A stretch of 64,000 nucleotides of DNA from Spirosoma sp. 48-14 (GCF_001898575.1 NZ_MKUD01000001.1:490448-554447), one strand, 5' to 3'. Counted from the stretch's first letter, positions 25,801 through 34,896 are shown. Notes: generated by a model not told the origin, from the sequence alone. Program-made: numbers and translations.

Positions 25801-26039
25801 CCCCGCTGCGTACCTTTCAACAGGACTGTTACGCCTGGCAGCGCTTCACTTTTTTCATCGGTAACCCGCCCATTAATGGTACGGTCCGCCACATTGGCTA
25901 ACCGATCACCGGGCAGGTTTAGATTTGGATTTTCCTTAGCATGACTTATGCTTAGGCAACAGGTAACCAGTAAAAGTTGAGTGACAGATAATCGGACAAG
26001 CCTGCCAAACAACCGTTGGGGAGGTAGGTGGTTCACCAT
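22809..26039 (-). CDS. SusC/RagA family TonB-linked outer membrane protein
   Basis: A 1076-aa TonB-dependent transporter. After a signal peptide (about residues 1-34, ending AKE) there is a carboxypeptidase-regulatory-like beta-sandwich (INGRVTDEKSEALPGVTVLL to FSFVGY, about 54-112), the TonB box region DEIVVIGYGT (about 132-141), the plug with LSGRLPGVQVNTNSGRPGG and VLKDASSTAIYGARGANGVI (SusC signatures) and a 22-strand barrel ending in YMLGLQIGL with the usual terminal hydrophobic pattern. No N-terminal STN domain, so it should not signal to an anti-sigma factor. Imports a ligand with the SusD protein at 21129-22697. Preceded by a 519-bp AT-rich region shared with the divergent gene at 26559. 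Confidence 0.96.
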   Translation of the reverse strand: MVNHLPPQRLFGRLVRLSVTQLLLVTCCLSISHAKENPNLNLPGDRLANVADRTINGRVTDEKSEALPGVTVLLKGTQRGTVTDADGRYRIEVPDGNATLVFSFVGYVSQEVNVGSQAAVNVSLKADNKTLDEIVVIGYGTTRKSDLTGAVSGVKEAELAERPAPSLNQQLSGRLPGVQVNTNSGRPGGRTTVRIRGFSSINSSNNPLYVVDGVMLPQGTGDQFSNPIDYINPNDIVNVEVLKDASSTAIYGARGANGVILISTKKGKAGESRVTYDSQFSVNTIGPNKPQVLNAKEYLAVEDLAYANMAKYDPVGWAAGKWTYLNPVQRRKDFSAAHPGVFDANLNPLYDTDWFKESAQSVLSQNHQLGFSGGNERTQYSLSLNYRDDQGLLKTSYMKRYSGRFSIDDQVKSWLKIGGTLNYNNQSENLVDVNDAVARQIVEDFPFLPVRYPDTGVLAENRDYPYAEGTMSSVHRLLDRKYIQNTQTVLGSLFTNITFAKGLEMRTVLGTNIQTQEINQSQTRTLNIGGNGNASAANNRTSFWSLENYLTYNKQFGQDHSFTGLLGISWQETNTFGIGASVSGFATDYFGFNNLGAGATNPSVSSGASRFAFNSYFGRINYGFRNKYLFTATGRADGSSKFGENNKFAFFPSAALAWRVSEEDFLKGNSVISNLKVRTSYGLTGNSEIPPYQSLSTLNSNYAAVYGNTKVGGTGINRLANPDLKWEKTAQTDVGVEIGLFKGRVNVEMDYYYRLTTDMLLDAPVPQTSGYATIRRNVGSMENKGFEFSVNTVNVNKGSFTWNTTFNISLNRNKVLSLATPSDIFGVGGPNFTNQTNIIRIGEPVGAFWGLTRVGVWSEAERDQAAQFTSYRNGLTMLPGDIKYLDVNGDKAITDADRSIIGNGSPKGWGALTNNFRLGNFDATLELQYMYGNDVMLMNLHPSEDRQALANSYKSVLNAWTPQNQNTMIAEIRDTRAGYVTNVDSHWIKNGSFLRGKNLLVGYNFPSAITNKIKVNRLRLYASAQNFFLLLEDPIVGDPEVTPTNQGTGSSAFSQGQIWHNYPKPTTYMLGLQIGL

Positions 26040-26558
26040 AGGTAGTTGAGTTAAACGTGAAAAGCTTAGGTTTAAACGATAAGAATTAACACATTCCTAA
26101 GAATCTCATGGTAAAACTACCTTGACTTACAGAACTACTCGCTCAGATTATAAAAAAATTAAAAAACCCTTTAAATTCAATTAAAATAGCAACTTAAGTA
26201 ACAAAGCACAAGCATTTTTTGCAGCCAAAACACACCAGATGCAGTAACTAAATTAGTTTACTCATTAAACAATGCAATTTTTGCAATTTTCAGACAAAGG
26301 CTTTTTGCTAGTAGATACAAGCCAGCTTTGAGTATGGTTAAATCAATATTACCATTCAATCATATAATTCTACCACTAGTAATAATAAGTTAAAATACTC
26401 ATCAAAGATTTAGTCACTCTACCTGACAAGCACTAAAATTAGCTGGATATTTATGGCTCTCAGAACGCTTTAAAGAATATAGCGAACTATAGAATGGGCT
26501 ATCAGTAAGAATGTTCAGTACTATTAAAACTTCCCCCTATTGAGCAACAAATTTTGTC
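26040..26558. other. AT-rich divergent intergenic region (susC / PHP protein)
   Basis: 519 bp without a supportable gene. It is strongly AT-rich with A- and T-tracts and must hold the promoters of susC (minus) and the PHP-domain gene (plus). No clean TTTG-N19-TANNTTTG promoter, hairpin or repeat was found by eye. Confidence 0.6.
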
Positions 26559-28499
26559 ATGAAAAAAACGTACTACCTACATGCTCTGCTTCTCTGTTTA
26601 TCTACTGTAGTGGCTCAGGCTCAGCATTGGTACAAAGGCAATTTACACACGCATTCATTATGGAGCGATGGCGATGATTACCCTGAAATGATAATGGACT
26701 GGTACAAAGCTAATGGGTATCAGTTCGTTGGCTTATCTGACCATAATGTGATTCAGGACGTCGAGAAGTGGGTCAATGTGCCGCATCAGCAGGACCGACG
26801 CCGGACGTTCGACCGTTATCTGCGGACTTTTGGGCCGGATTGGGTCGTGTATAAGAAAGGAGGGAATGATTCACTCCGGGTGCGGCTGAAAAAGCTGGAC
26901 GAATACCGAAGTTACTTTGAGGAGCCCGGTAAGTTCATGATTATCAAAAGCGAAGAAGTTTCGACCGGGTATCAGGGTAAACCCATCCACATGAATATTA
27001 CCAACGTGAAAAACCTCGTTCGCCCTCTTCCCGGCAATAGTGTGGCTGAAGTGATGCAGAATAACATTGATATGGTGGTCGCCCAACGTCGGCAGACGGG
27101 CCAGCCCATGTTTCCACACATTAACCACCCGAACTTTTACTACGCCATTAAGGCCGAGGATTTGATGCAGCTACGGTACGAGCGCTTTTTTGAGGTGTTC
27201 AACGGGCACCATCTGGTAAATAACTATGGCGATAGTACGCACGAAGGTACCGAATCGATGTGGGATAAAATCAACCTCCATTTTGTGCAGCAGGGCCGTC
27301 CGCTGATGTATGGGCTTGGCACCGACGATAGCCATAATTACTATTTCTTTGGGCCATCGTTCAGCAATTCAGGTCGGGGTTGGGTAATGGTCAATGCGCC
27401 AGAATTAACCCCCAAAGCAATTGTTGAAGCGATGGAAGCTGGTCGGTTCTACGCTAGTTCGGGCGTTACGTTGAAACAACTACCTCAGGTGGGGAATTCG
27501 CTGGTTGTGCGCGTCAGTCCGGAGAAAGACGTAACCTATCGCATTCAGTTTTTCGGCATCCGAAAAGGAAGCCAGCAAGCTGAACTGCTTAAGGAATTGG
27601 CCGATTCAGCAGCAACCTACACGCTGACGGATGACCTTATACTACTCCGGGCCAAGATCATTTCCAGTAAACCAAAGTACAATCCCTTCATGCCCGGCGA
27701 TGTCGAAACGGCCTGGACGCAACCCATTGCCAACAAGCAGATACCACAACAGTCAATTGCAAGTATTACGCCGTTGCTCAACGCCCACGCACACAACGAT
27801 TATGAGCAATCGCGGCCACTGTGGGATGCACTGGAAAATGGGTTTACCAGCGTCGAAGCCGATGTTCATTTGATCGATGATACCCTATATGTGTCGCATG
27901 ATCGGCCATCTTTTAAAAACGCTGCGGCAACCCTCGAAAATCTGTATCTGAAACCATTAGCAGAACGAATCCGTCAGCATAACGGGCAGGTGTTTCCAGG
28001 CTACAAAGGGCCATTTCACCTAATGATCGACGCGAAAACCGGAGCCGATAGTACGTATCAGGCACTCGCTAAACTCCTTCAACGCTATCGCTCGTTAATC
28101 GCTTCAGGTGGCAAAAATCAGACAGGGCCAGTGACCATCGTCTTGTCGGGAAATCGGCCTATATCGGCGGTGACGAAGGCAAACAATCACCTGGTAACGC
28201 TCGACGGTCGGCCATCCGATTTGGGAAAAGGCTTTTCAAAAACGGTTATGCCGATCATTAGTGATTCGTATCCCAATCAGCTTGGCTGGCGCGGACAAGG
28301 CGACATGCCATCGGCTGATTTTCAGAAGCTTCGCCAACTGGTTGACCGAGTGCATCAGGAAGGAAAGAAGATTCGTCTTTGGGCCAGCCCCGAAGATCCG
28401 GCAGTCTGGGCTAAGTTGCGCGAAGCGGGAGTTGATTTCCTAAGCACCGATCAGCAGGAACTGGTTCGGGATTTTCTGACAAAAAGAAACGACAATTAA
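26559..28499 (+). CDS. Secreted PHP-domain / AIM6-like phosphodiesterase fusion
   Basis: A 646-aa exported protein (signal peptide about residues 1-21, cleavage near AQA). Residues 22-320 form a PHP metallohydrolase domain: GNLH30-T-H32, SDG, LSDH62N and later histidines including HINHPN and GTDDSHN supply the metal site. Residues about 405-640 form a PI-PLC/GDPD-like barrel of the AIM6 type: LNAHAHNDYEQSRPLWDAL, SVEADVHLIDDTLYVSHD and LWASPEDPAVWAKLREAGVDFLSTD. Both domains hydrolyse phosphoesters in other families, suggesting a periplasmic enzyme for a phosphorylated sugar alcohol or lipid head group. Divergent from susC. The fusion is unusual; each half normally occurs alone. Confidence 0.82.
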   Translation: MKKTYYLHALLLCLSTVVAQAQHWYKGNLHTHSLWSDGDDYPEMIMDWYKANGYQFVGLSDHNVIQDVEKWVNVPHQQDRRRTFDRYLRTFGPDWVVYKKGGNDSLRVRLKKLDEYRSYFEEPGKFMIIKSEEVSTGYQGKPIHMNITNVKNLVRPLPGNSVAEVMQNNIDMVVAQRRQTGQPMFPHINHPNFYYAIKAEDLMQLRYERFFEVFNGHHLVNNYGDSTHEGTESMWDKINLHFVQQGRPLMYGLGTDDSHNYYFFGPSFSNSGRGWVMVNAPELTPKAIVEAMEAGRFYASSGVTLKQLPQVGNSLVVRVSPEKDVTYRIQFFGIRKGSQQAELLKELADSAATYTLTDDLILLRAKIISSKPKYNPFMPGDVETAWTQPIANKQIPQQSIASITPLLNAHAHNDYEQSRPLWDALENGFTSVEADVHLIDDTLYVSHDRPSFKNAAATLENLYLKPLAERIRQHNGQVFPGYKGPFHLMIDAKTGADSTYQALAKLLQRYRSLIASGGKNQTGPVTIVLSGNRPISAVTKANNHLVTLDGRPSDLGKGFSKTVMPIISDSYPNQLGWRGQGDMPSADFQKLRQLVDRVHQEGKKIRLWASPEDPAVWAKLREAGVDFLSTDQQELVRDFLTKRNDN

Positions 28500-28575
28500 G
28501 TATTTACCATTATTAGGTGACAAACTGAGAGGTATCAACTATCTTGCCCATCATTAGATAGGTATTTTAGGCTCT

Positions 28576-29400
28576 ATGGCTAAAAAACAGGCCAACCAGT
28601 ACGACCGTATTTTTAAGGAAAATATTGAAGCTGTTATTCCCGGTTTAATTGATAAGTTATTAGGGATTAAATCAGTCGTATCCGAAGAACTACCCGATGA
28701 TATTCAGCATACTAAAGAACGAAAGCCGGATGTCCTAAAGAAAATAACGGATCTTGCTCAGAACACCTTTATTCTTCATCTGGAAATCCAATTGGCCGAT
28801 GAACCCGATATGGTGTATCGAATGGCTGATTATGATCTGATGCTCCATCGGAAATACCGTTTACCGGTAGAGCAGTACGTTTTTTACATTGGTAGTAAAA
28901 AGCCTCAGATGCCGACACGGTATTCGACCAAACGACATCAGTTTGAATTCCCTTTGATTGTTCTGGCTGAAGTGGACTATCATCTCTTTTTGGATTCAGA
29001 CAACCCAGAAGAAATCGTTTTTGCTATTCTGGGTGATTTCAAGAACGAAAAGCCCTTACAGGCCGTTGAAAATATACTAAATCGGGTTTACGCAACAACG
29101 AAAGGGGATTTTGCATTACGAAGGCACCTCGTACAATTGCGTATTTTGGCCCAACTTCGTAAATTGGAAGCAACAACCGAAACGGTCATGGAACGTATAA
29201 GCCAGTTTTTCAACGAGGAAAAAGATTTTCTATTTGCTAAAGGTCTCGATAAAGGTATGACGCAGAAAGAGCATGAGAAAAACCTTGCCTTTACAAAATC
29301 GCTTATTGTTGAGACTGCTTTTGACAATCAGAAAATTGCAGACCTTGTTGGAGTTCCCATATCGTTTGTCAAACAGGTACGTGAGTCCTTAACTGCTTAA
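28576..29400 (+). CDS. Rpn family recombination-promoting nuclease / putative transposase
   Basis: A 274-aa protein of the Rpn (YhgA-like, PD-(D/E)XK nuclease transposase) family. The nuclease core shows ERKPD52V, then FILHLE70IQ72, the D...E-x-Q motif of the family, followed by RMADYDLMLHRKY. The C-terminal part is helical with MTQKEHEKNLAFTKSLI and a final helix-turn-helix-like KIADLVGVPISFVKQVRE. Rpn proteins cut DNA and stimulate RecA-independent recombination in E. coli. No inverted repeats or partner gene flank it, so it is best seen as a solitary Rpn gene rather than an insertion sequence. The start at ATG 28576 is the first good one. Confidence 0.85.
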   Translation: MAKKQANQYDRIFKENIEAVIPGLIDKLLGIKSVVSEELPDDIQHTKERKPDVLKKITDLAQNTFILHLEIQLADEPDMVYRMADYDLMLHRKYRLPVEQYVFYIGSKKPQMPTRYSTKRHQFEFPLIVLAEVDYHLFLDSDNPEEIVFAILGDFKNEKPLQAVENILNRVYATTKGDFALRRHLVQLRILAQLRKLEATTETVMERISQFFNEEKDFLFAKGLDKGMTQKEHEKNLAFTKSLIVETAFDNQKIADLVGVPISFVKQVRESLTA

Positions 29401-29405
29401 TCCTC

Positions 29406-30527
29406 TTGTTGATCCATCGCTTTTATTCTGTATACTTCCTGTTGGCTAGCCTATTGTTCAATTTTGCGGCCACCGCTCAAATGCGTTCGTCTACTAAAAT
29501 CAACGACGAATTAATCAACTTCTTTGCCCAAATTCCTGATTTTAGTGGCGTTGTGCTGGTCGCCGACAAAGGTAAACCCGTGTATGAAAAAGCATTTGGC
29601 TATCGGGATTTTGAGACAAAATCGCCCATGACGACGGGGGCAATTTTTGAGCTGGCATCCGTCTCCAAGCAGTTTACGGCTATGACCATCCTGATGCTGA
29701 AGCAGGAAGGGAAACTAGCCTACGACGATCTGATCGAGAAATACATTCCGGGGTTACCCTACCCAGGCATTACCATTCGGCATCTGCTCAATCATACGTC
29801 GGGCCTGCCCGATTATCAGGATGTGATGGATAAGCATTGGGACAAGAGTAAAGTGGCCGGTAATGCTGATAACATTGCGTATCTGATCAAATACCACCCA
29901 GCTAAGTCGTTTGAGCCGGGGGCGAAGTACGAATACAGCAACACGGGCTATATGCTCCTGGCGAGTATTGCCGAAAAAGCATCGGGGCAGGATTTTATCC
30001 AGTTCTGTCGGACACGCATCTTCAAACCCGTGGGCATGACCCATACCGATATTCGTACCCGCGAGCAGAAAATTATACTACCCAATATAGCCTGGGGGCA
30101 TATGTATGTGCCCGAAAAAAAACGGTATGTTAGGGCTGATTCGTTTCCCGAATTCAATTATGCCATCTGGCTTGGGAATCGCAAAGGGCCGGGACGTATC
30201 AGTTCAACGGCCGAGGATTTACTCAAATGGGATCGCGCGTTGTATACCAACAAACTGGTGAGTCAGCAAACGCTGGCGGAAGCATTTAAGCCCGCCAAGC
30301 TGACTACCGGTACGTGGTCACCTTATGGATTTGGCTGGGAGTTAGTACAGAACGATAAACTTGGAAAGGTTGTACAGCATAGTGGTGATAATCCCGGCTA
30401 CAAAACCGAGATAATCCGTTTTATAGACGCCGATAAAACAATCATTGTTCTCTGCAACAACGCCCATGAAAAAATGCCGGAGGTACTCAAAACTCTTGAG
30501 CAGGCAGTTGCTGACCACGCAAAGTGA
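29406..30527 (+). CDS. Serine hydrolase (class C beta-lactamase family)
   Basis: A 373-aa penicillin-binding-protein-like hydrolase. Signal peptide about residues 1-25 (ending ATAQ). Catalytic motifs: S85-V-S-K88, Y177-S-N179 and H325-S-G in place of KTG, as in D-aminopeptidase/esterase (EstB, FmtA-like) relatives. Likely periplasmic, acting on a D-amino-acid or ester bond; true beta-lactamase activity is unlikely because of the HSG motif. The frame begins with TTG 29406 (TTG 29409 is equivalent); there is no ATG that preserves the signal peptide. It starts 5 nt after the Rpn gene and may be co-transcribed with it. Confidence 0.88.
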   Translation: MLIHRFYSVYFLLASLLFNFAATAQMRSSTKINDELINFFAQIPDFSGVVLVADKGKPVYEKAFGYRDFETKSPMTTGAIFELASVSKQFTAMTILMLKQEGKLAYDDLIEKYIPGLPYPGITIRHLLNHTSGLPDYQDVMDKHWDKSKVAGNADNIAYLIKYHPAKSFEPGAKYEYSNTGYMLLASIAEKASGQDFIQFCRTRIFKPVGMTHTDIRTREQKIILPNIAWGHMYVPEKKRYVRADSFPEFNYAIWLGNRKGPGRISSTAEDLLKWDRALYTNKLVSQQTLAEAFKPAKLTTGTWSPYGFGWELVQNDKLGKVVQHSGDNPGYKTEIIRFIDADKTIIVLCNNAHEKMPEVLKTLEQAVADHAK

Positions 30528-30575
30528 GCCAGGCAGAATTGAAAAGCAGATTGTGTTCTAAACGGATAAATAACC

Positions 30576-31139
30576 TTGCTCTGGTTACTGAATCAAATCA
30601 GTCAGTTTGCGCCTATTAGTCTGGAGGGACAACTGGCCCTGGCTAGTGTGTTGGTCAGGAAAGAAGTGCCTAAAGGGTATATGCTTCTGGAGCATGGAAA
30701 ACTATGCAGGCATCTGTATATTTTGGAGAAAGGCTTTGCCCGAGGCTATTACACGCAGGATGGTCGGGACATAAGCCTTTGGTTCGCTTTCGAGGGCGAT
30801 ATACTAGCCTCGCTCTACTCGTTCGTATCGCACAAGCCAAGTTACACCACGATTGAGATTCTGGAAGATAGTGTCATTACCGGCATTAGTTATGACCAGC
30901 TACACGAACTCTACCGAAACTACCCCGAGTTTAATCTGATTGGGCGACTAATGACCGAAAAATATTTCATTGAGCTGGAAGAACGTACCCTGTCGTTCCA
31001 GTTTCAATCCGCTGCCGAACGCTACCACCAATTGATCGAAAAGCACCCCCAACTCCTGCAAAAAGCGTCGCTGGGGCACATTGCTTCTTTCCTGGGAATT
31101 TCGCAGGAAACCTTAAGCCGAATTCGGGCAAAAAAATAA
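30576..31139 (+). CDS. Crp/Fnr family transcriptional regulator
   Basis: A 187-aa regulator with an N-terminal cyclic-nucleotide-binding-like barrel (residues about 10-115; KEVPKGYMLLEHGKLCRHLYILEKGFARGYY, then FEGDILASLYSF) and a short C-terminal helix-turn-helix (LGHIASFLGISQETLSRIRAK). The cAMP-contacting R-x-A-T signature is not seen, as is usual in the small Bacteroidota members of this family, so the effector is unknown. Start TTG 30576 gives the normal family N-terminus. The gene follows the serine hydrolase by 48 nt. A perfect TTTTGAC-TTTT-GTCAAAA inverted repeat lies 15 nt after its stop. Confidence 0.88.
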   Translation: MLWLLNQISQFAPISLEGQLALASVLVRKEVPKGYMLLEHGKLCRHLYILEKGFARGYYTQDGRDISLWFAFEGDILASLYSFVSHKPSYTTIEILEDSVITGISYDQLHELYRNYPEFNLIGRLMTEKYFIELEERTLSFQFQSAAERYHQLIEKHPQLLQKASLGHIASFLGISQETLSRIRAKK

Positions 31140-31153
31140 CGGGCACATTCCGA

Positions 31154-31171
31154 TTTTGACTTTTGTCAAAA
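31154..31171. promoter_or_regulatory. TTTTGAC-N4-GTCAAAA inverted repeat
   Basis: Perfect 7-bp arms (31154-31160 and 31165-31171) spaced by TTTT, followed by more A residues. The TTGAC-N4-GTCAA symmetry suits a Crp/Fnr-type dimer site, and the regulator gene lies just upstream; read as RNA it would make a weak stem. The remainder of 31172-31366 shows nothing recognisable. Confidence 0.4.
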
Positions 31172-31366
31172 AAAATCTAAAGGCCGACGCTGAACTTTGT
31201 CCTGCTATCAGCTTCTGTTGAGACCGAACCGATGTGACGTATACAGCCCGTGGTTTTCTGATTCTAAGGGCATCGGCTGATAGCTAACTAAGCTGCCTCT
31301 ATTTCGAAACCATGTTTGATTGTTTGACCCCGATTGTAGGGTCAAGCCATACCTCTTATTGTCCAA

Positions 31367-32488
31367 ATGAAACCAGTCAATAACTTCATCTTAACCGGCT
31401 CAACGGGTGTTTTAGGGTCGCATATTGTTTACGAACTGATGGTACGCATCCACCAAAGGGGCTATGTCGGTAAACTAATCCTACTGATACGCAGTAAACG
31501 TACTAAGTCGGTGCAGGAACGATTTGAGGAGTTACTAAACCCTGATCTGATGCCTGACTATATGAACCAACTGGATATTGATCGGCTGAAAACAGACCAT
31601 ATTGATCTAATCAGCTACGACATCAGTAACGCTTCCGATTTAACGCAGTACCTGGCCGCCACAACGGAAAAATACCACCTGATTCATTGTGCCGCTTCGG
31701 TTAATCTGGGCACTACCCCGAGTGCGTGCGAAGAGATCAAAAAGACAAATTATTACGGAACTATCCAGCTAATTAATCAGCTCCAACCCTATATTTTTAA
31801 GGTTAGCTACATCAGCACCGCTTTCGCGTTCAGACCACAGTTCCTGAAAGAGCAGAACTTAGCCAGCTACCGAAATCATTACGAATCGTTTAAGGCTAAA
31901 ATCGAGGAAGATATCCCTAACTTATGTGAACAGTATGGGCTGGAATGGCAAATCCTTCGGCCAAGTATTATTGCTGGTCGATTGATGGATGCGCCATACC
32001 ACGTCATCTATCGGTTTTTGGTTTTCTATCTTTTTGGCGCCTTTTTTTACCGCGCAAAGGAGATGTATGGGCACATGAATATCCGGATTGCGTTGAATCC
32101 GAAAGCCGGATTGAACATGGTTCCCGTCGATTATGCGGCCAAGGTAATTGTACGGGCGTTATCTACAGAAATTAACGATTTGAACATCGTTCACAGTCGG
32201 TATGTCCCCAACACCTTTGCCGTGCCTAGAATGCTGGAAGCGGCTGGATGGGCTAATTACGAGTTCGTTACCGAAATCCCGACCGATCAGAACGAAATTG
32301 AAAAGCTATACTACCGTACTGCCGGTGCGCAACTCAGCCAGTACCTCCTGGCCGACGATTACACGTTCGACATGCAGATCCTTCGAGAACTGATGCACGA
32401 TGTGGAAGAACCGAATCTGGAGGAAAATTTCACCGCCCTCTGCCGCTATGCCGCCGACCAAAAGTTTAAGCACATGATGGCCTATTGA
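31367..32488 (+). CDS. Extended SDR, fatty acyl reductase/thioester reductase-like
   Basis: A 373-aa NAD(P)-binding protein of the 'male sterility'/thioester-reductase type (NAD_binding_4). The nucleotide loop is T10-G-S-T-G-V-L-G17; the strand-2 basic residues LLIRSKRTKS indicate NADPH. YHLIHCAASVNLG corresponds to the NAAxV motif, SYISTAFA carries the catalytic Thr/Ser and Y172-E-S-F-K176 is the YxxxK pair. The C-terminal part (ILRPSIIAGRLMDAP onward) binds the acyl substrate. Members reduce acyl-CoA or carrier-bound thioesters to aldehydes or alcohols. No carrier protein is adjacent, so the substrate is open. Cytoplasmic, single-gene unit. Confidence 0.82.
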   Translation: MKPVNNFILTGSTGVLGSHIVYELMVRIHQRGYVGKLILLIRSKRTKSVQERFEELLNPDLMPDYMNQLDIDRLKTDHIDLISYDISNASDLTQYLAATTEKYHLIHCAASVNLGTTPSACEEIKKTNYYGTIQLINQLQPYIFKVSYISTAFAFRPQFLKEQNLASYRNHYESFKAKIEEDIPNLCEQYGLEWQILRPSIIAGRLMDAPYHVIYRFLVFYLFGAFFYRAKEMYGHMNIRIALNPKAGLNMVPVDYAAKVIVRALSTEINDLNIVHSRYVPNTFAVPRMLEAAGWANYEFVTEIPTDQNEIEKLYYRTAGAQLSQYLLADDYTFDMQILRELMHDVEEPNLEENFTALCRYAADQKFKHMMAY

Positions 32489-32512
32489 TTATCCGTTTTA
32501 GAGACGTGCTGA

Positions 32513-34840
32513 TTACGGCTTGGGGATCGTGATGTTGGGTTGCCAGTTCCATTCGGGAGGATCTATACCCAGCAGGTGTTTTACGAAGAAATCACGTCGT
32601 TTGTGCTCACCATAGTCACCGCCGAGCGAATGGCCCATACCTGGAACCATCAGGAAATCGAAATTTTTATTGGCTTTGATTAGCGCATTGATGAACTGAT
32701 AGGTCGAGGAGGGGTCTACGTTATCATCCATCTCGCCCAGAATCAATAAGAGTTTGCCTTTCAGGTTTTTAGCATGGGTTGTGTTGGACGATTCGGCATA
32801 CTGTTCACCTATTGGATAGCCCATCCATTGCTCGTTCCACCATAGTTTATCCATACGGTTATCATGACAGCCCGACGACGAAACAGCCACTTTATAAAAG
32901 TCTGGATAGTGGAGCAATGCCGCTGCTGAGCTTTGACCTCCTGCCGAATTCCCCCAGATACCCACCCGGCTCAGGTCCATGTACGGGTACTTCTGGGCAG
33001 CTGCTTTCATCCAGGCGATCCGGTCGGGGAAGCCGCTGTCTTTCAGATTTTTCCAGCATACGTCGTGGAACGCTTTGGAACGATTAGCGGTACCCATACC
33101 GTCACATTGCACCACAATAAAGCCAAACTCAGCCATTTCGTGCAGGGAACCCCGCGAATCGGTTACGAAACTTTTTGGCACGAATGAATCGTGAGGCCCA
33201 GCGTAAATGTATTCGATAACGGGATAGGTTTTCTTCGGGTCAAAATTGGACGGGCGCACAATAATCCCCCAGATGTCTGTTTTGCCATCCCGACCTTTGG
33301 CCGCGAACACTTCCGGGAGTTTCCAACCCGTAGCCAATAGCGGCTGAATATCTCCCTTTTCCAGTTCCATCATTACCTTGCCCGTCGAAGTCTGCCGAAG
33401 GACGGTAGTGGGCGGTTCGTCGACGCGGGAATAGCTATCAACTACATATTGGTAATCGTCGGAGAAGATGAGTCGATGGTTCCCATTTTCGCGGGTTAAG
33501 GCCGTCAGGCCCGTTCCGTCGAAATTGACCCGGTAGAGTTGCGTAAAGTAGGGGTCCTGGCTGGCTTCCCGACCGCTACCTTCAAACAGAATGGTTCGTT
33601 TGGCTTCGTCGACATATACCACCCGACGCACCACCCATTCACCTTTGGTAATCTGGTTTTTTACTTTTCCATTTTCATCGTATAGGTACAGGTGGTTCCA
33701 GCCATCACGCTCCGACATCCAGATCATTTCCCGGCCATCGGCCAGATCATAGCGGTAGTTTTTCCCACTATAATGAATAAAGGTCTTACTCGTTTCGTCG
33801 ATCAGGGGTCGCACATTTCCCGCAATATTCATCTCGAAAACGGTATATCGCTGATGCCCACGCTGGTTATATTCGAACGTAAACGCACGGCTGTCGTTCC
33901 GCCAGTGTGGCATCGTAATAGTATATTGATCAGGAATAACCGACGCGGGAATTGGAGTCTGTCGTTTCGAATCGATCAGGAACAAGGTAGGGAACCGCTG
34001 GGGTAGGGCATCACCCGGCTTCAGGTATTGGCGCGACTGCAATTTAGGCTGTAACTGGTCGGTTGGTGATGACTCGATCAGGTAAATCAGATGTGGAGTA
34101 TTGGGGCGAACTTTATTGACCACCAGTTTCTTAGAATCGGGCGACCAGGCCATGTAGGTGGAATAAAACTCGCCTTCCGATCCATCGTAACTTAACGCAA
34201 CTTCCTCGGCAGGACGACGGCTTGGACGAATGTACACGTTGTAATTTTTAATAAACGCTTCATAGACACCATCAGGCGACGGAACGGGTTTTCCTTCCCG
34301 TTCATTAACCTGATTACCCCAATACCGATTGGCTGATGGACTAATCACCCCGTTCAGTCGGCATTGGTAGGTATCGAAGGGGCAGGTGAACAAGGAGTCT
34401 TTAATTCTGAAGGAGACCTCAGCTGGTTGCAGCGTAATGTCAGAGAAGGGTAATTGATAAGGTAGAACCGGATAGCCTGTTAATTGACTCAGTGAGGTAG
34501 CCAGCCGTTTCTGGTCGAAAGCGGGCTCTTTTACGATTTTGTCGGCATCTACTTTGATGAATTCTTTACCGCTGGGTGTTGTCTTAAGGTACCAGAACGA
34601 ATGCGCTTTGGGCACCCACTGAATCTTGTCGGGCGCATCAAATACCTTGTTTTGAAAAGCGCCGTTCAGCATTTCAGCCCGTTTGTAGTCGGCTAACGTC
34701 CCCTGCGTTCGACCTGTAAACGGCAAAAGAAAGGCGATTAAGCAAACAAATACGTGTCGACAGGACGAAGCGACTAGAGAAAGAGGCATAGCATTTGGCA
34801 GAGAACGTTCGGTCCTTAAAGATAAGGCATAGGAAGTCAT
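32513..34840 (-). CDS. S9 family prolyl oligopeptidase (DPP4-like), secreted
   Basis: A 775-aa serine peptidase. The N-terminal half is a DPP IV-type beta-propeller (repeated W-x-P-D-S-K and R-x-x-H/S segments, for example YMAWSPDSKKLVVNKVRPN). The C-terminal alpha/beta hydrolase domain has the nucleophile motif IWGNSAGGQSS (about residue 630), the acid GEMDDNVDPSST and the histidine MVPGMGHSLGG, giving the S-D-H triad in family order. A signal peptide is better read from the internal Met at 34789 (MPLSLVASS then a hydrophobic run) than from 34840; both are possible. Likely periplasmic, removing N-terminal dipeptides after proline or alanine. Convergent with the SDR gene, 24 nt apart. Confidence 0.92.
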   Translation of the reverse strand: MTSYALSLRTERSLPNAMPLSLVASSCRHVFVCLIAFLLPFTGRTQGTLADYKRAEMLNGAFQNKVFDAPDKIQWVPKAHSFWYLKTTPSGKEFIKVDADKIVKEPAFDQKRLATSLSQLTGYPVLPYQLPFSDITLQPAEVSFRIKDSLFTCPFDTYQCRLNGVISPSANRYWGNQVNEREGKPVPSPDGVYEAFIKNYNVYIRPSRRPAEEVALSYDGSEGEFYSTYMAWSPDSKKLVVNKVRPNTPHLIYLIESSPTDQLQPKLQSRQYLKPGDALPQRFPTLFLIDSKRQTPIPASVIPDQYTITMPHWRNDSRAFTFEYNQRGHQRYTVFEMNIAGNVRPLIDETSKTFIHYSGKNYRYDLADGREMIWMSERDGWNHLYLYDENGKVKNQITKGEWVVRRVVYVDEAKRTILFEGSGREASQDPYFTQLYRVNFDGTGLTALTRENGNHRLIFSDDYQYVVDSYSRVDEPPTTVLRQTSTGKVMMELEKGDIQPLLATGWKLPEVFAAKGRDGKTDIWGIIVRPSNFDPKKTYPVIEYIYAGPHDSFVPKSFVTDSRGSLHEMAEFGFIVVQCDGMGTANRSKAFHDVCWKNLKDSGFPDRIAWMKAAAQKYPYMDLSRVGIWGNSAGGQSSAAALLHYPDFYKVAVSSSGCHDNRMDKLWWNEQWMGYPIGEQYAESSNTTHAKNLKGKLLLILGEMDDNVDPSSTYQFINALIKANKNFDFLMVPGMGHSLGGDYGEHKRRDFFVKHLLGIDPPEWNWQPNITIPKP

Positions 34841-34896
34841 GAACGAACAACCTGTGAAGACGTTAACTGGCTACATCCTATAGCGAAAGCTCTGAT

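Noticed and set aside
26040..26558. Classical TTTG-N19-TANNTTTG promoter for susC
   Set aside because: Only partial matches were found on the minus strand; none is good enough to report.
28576..29400. Insertion sequence around the Rpn gene
   Set aside because: No terminal inverted repeats or target duplications were seen; Rpn family genes are often solitary.
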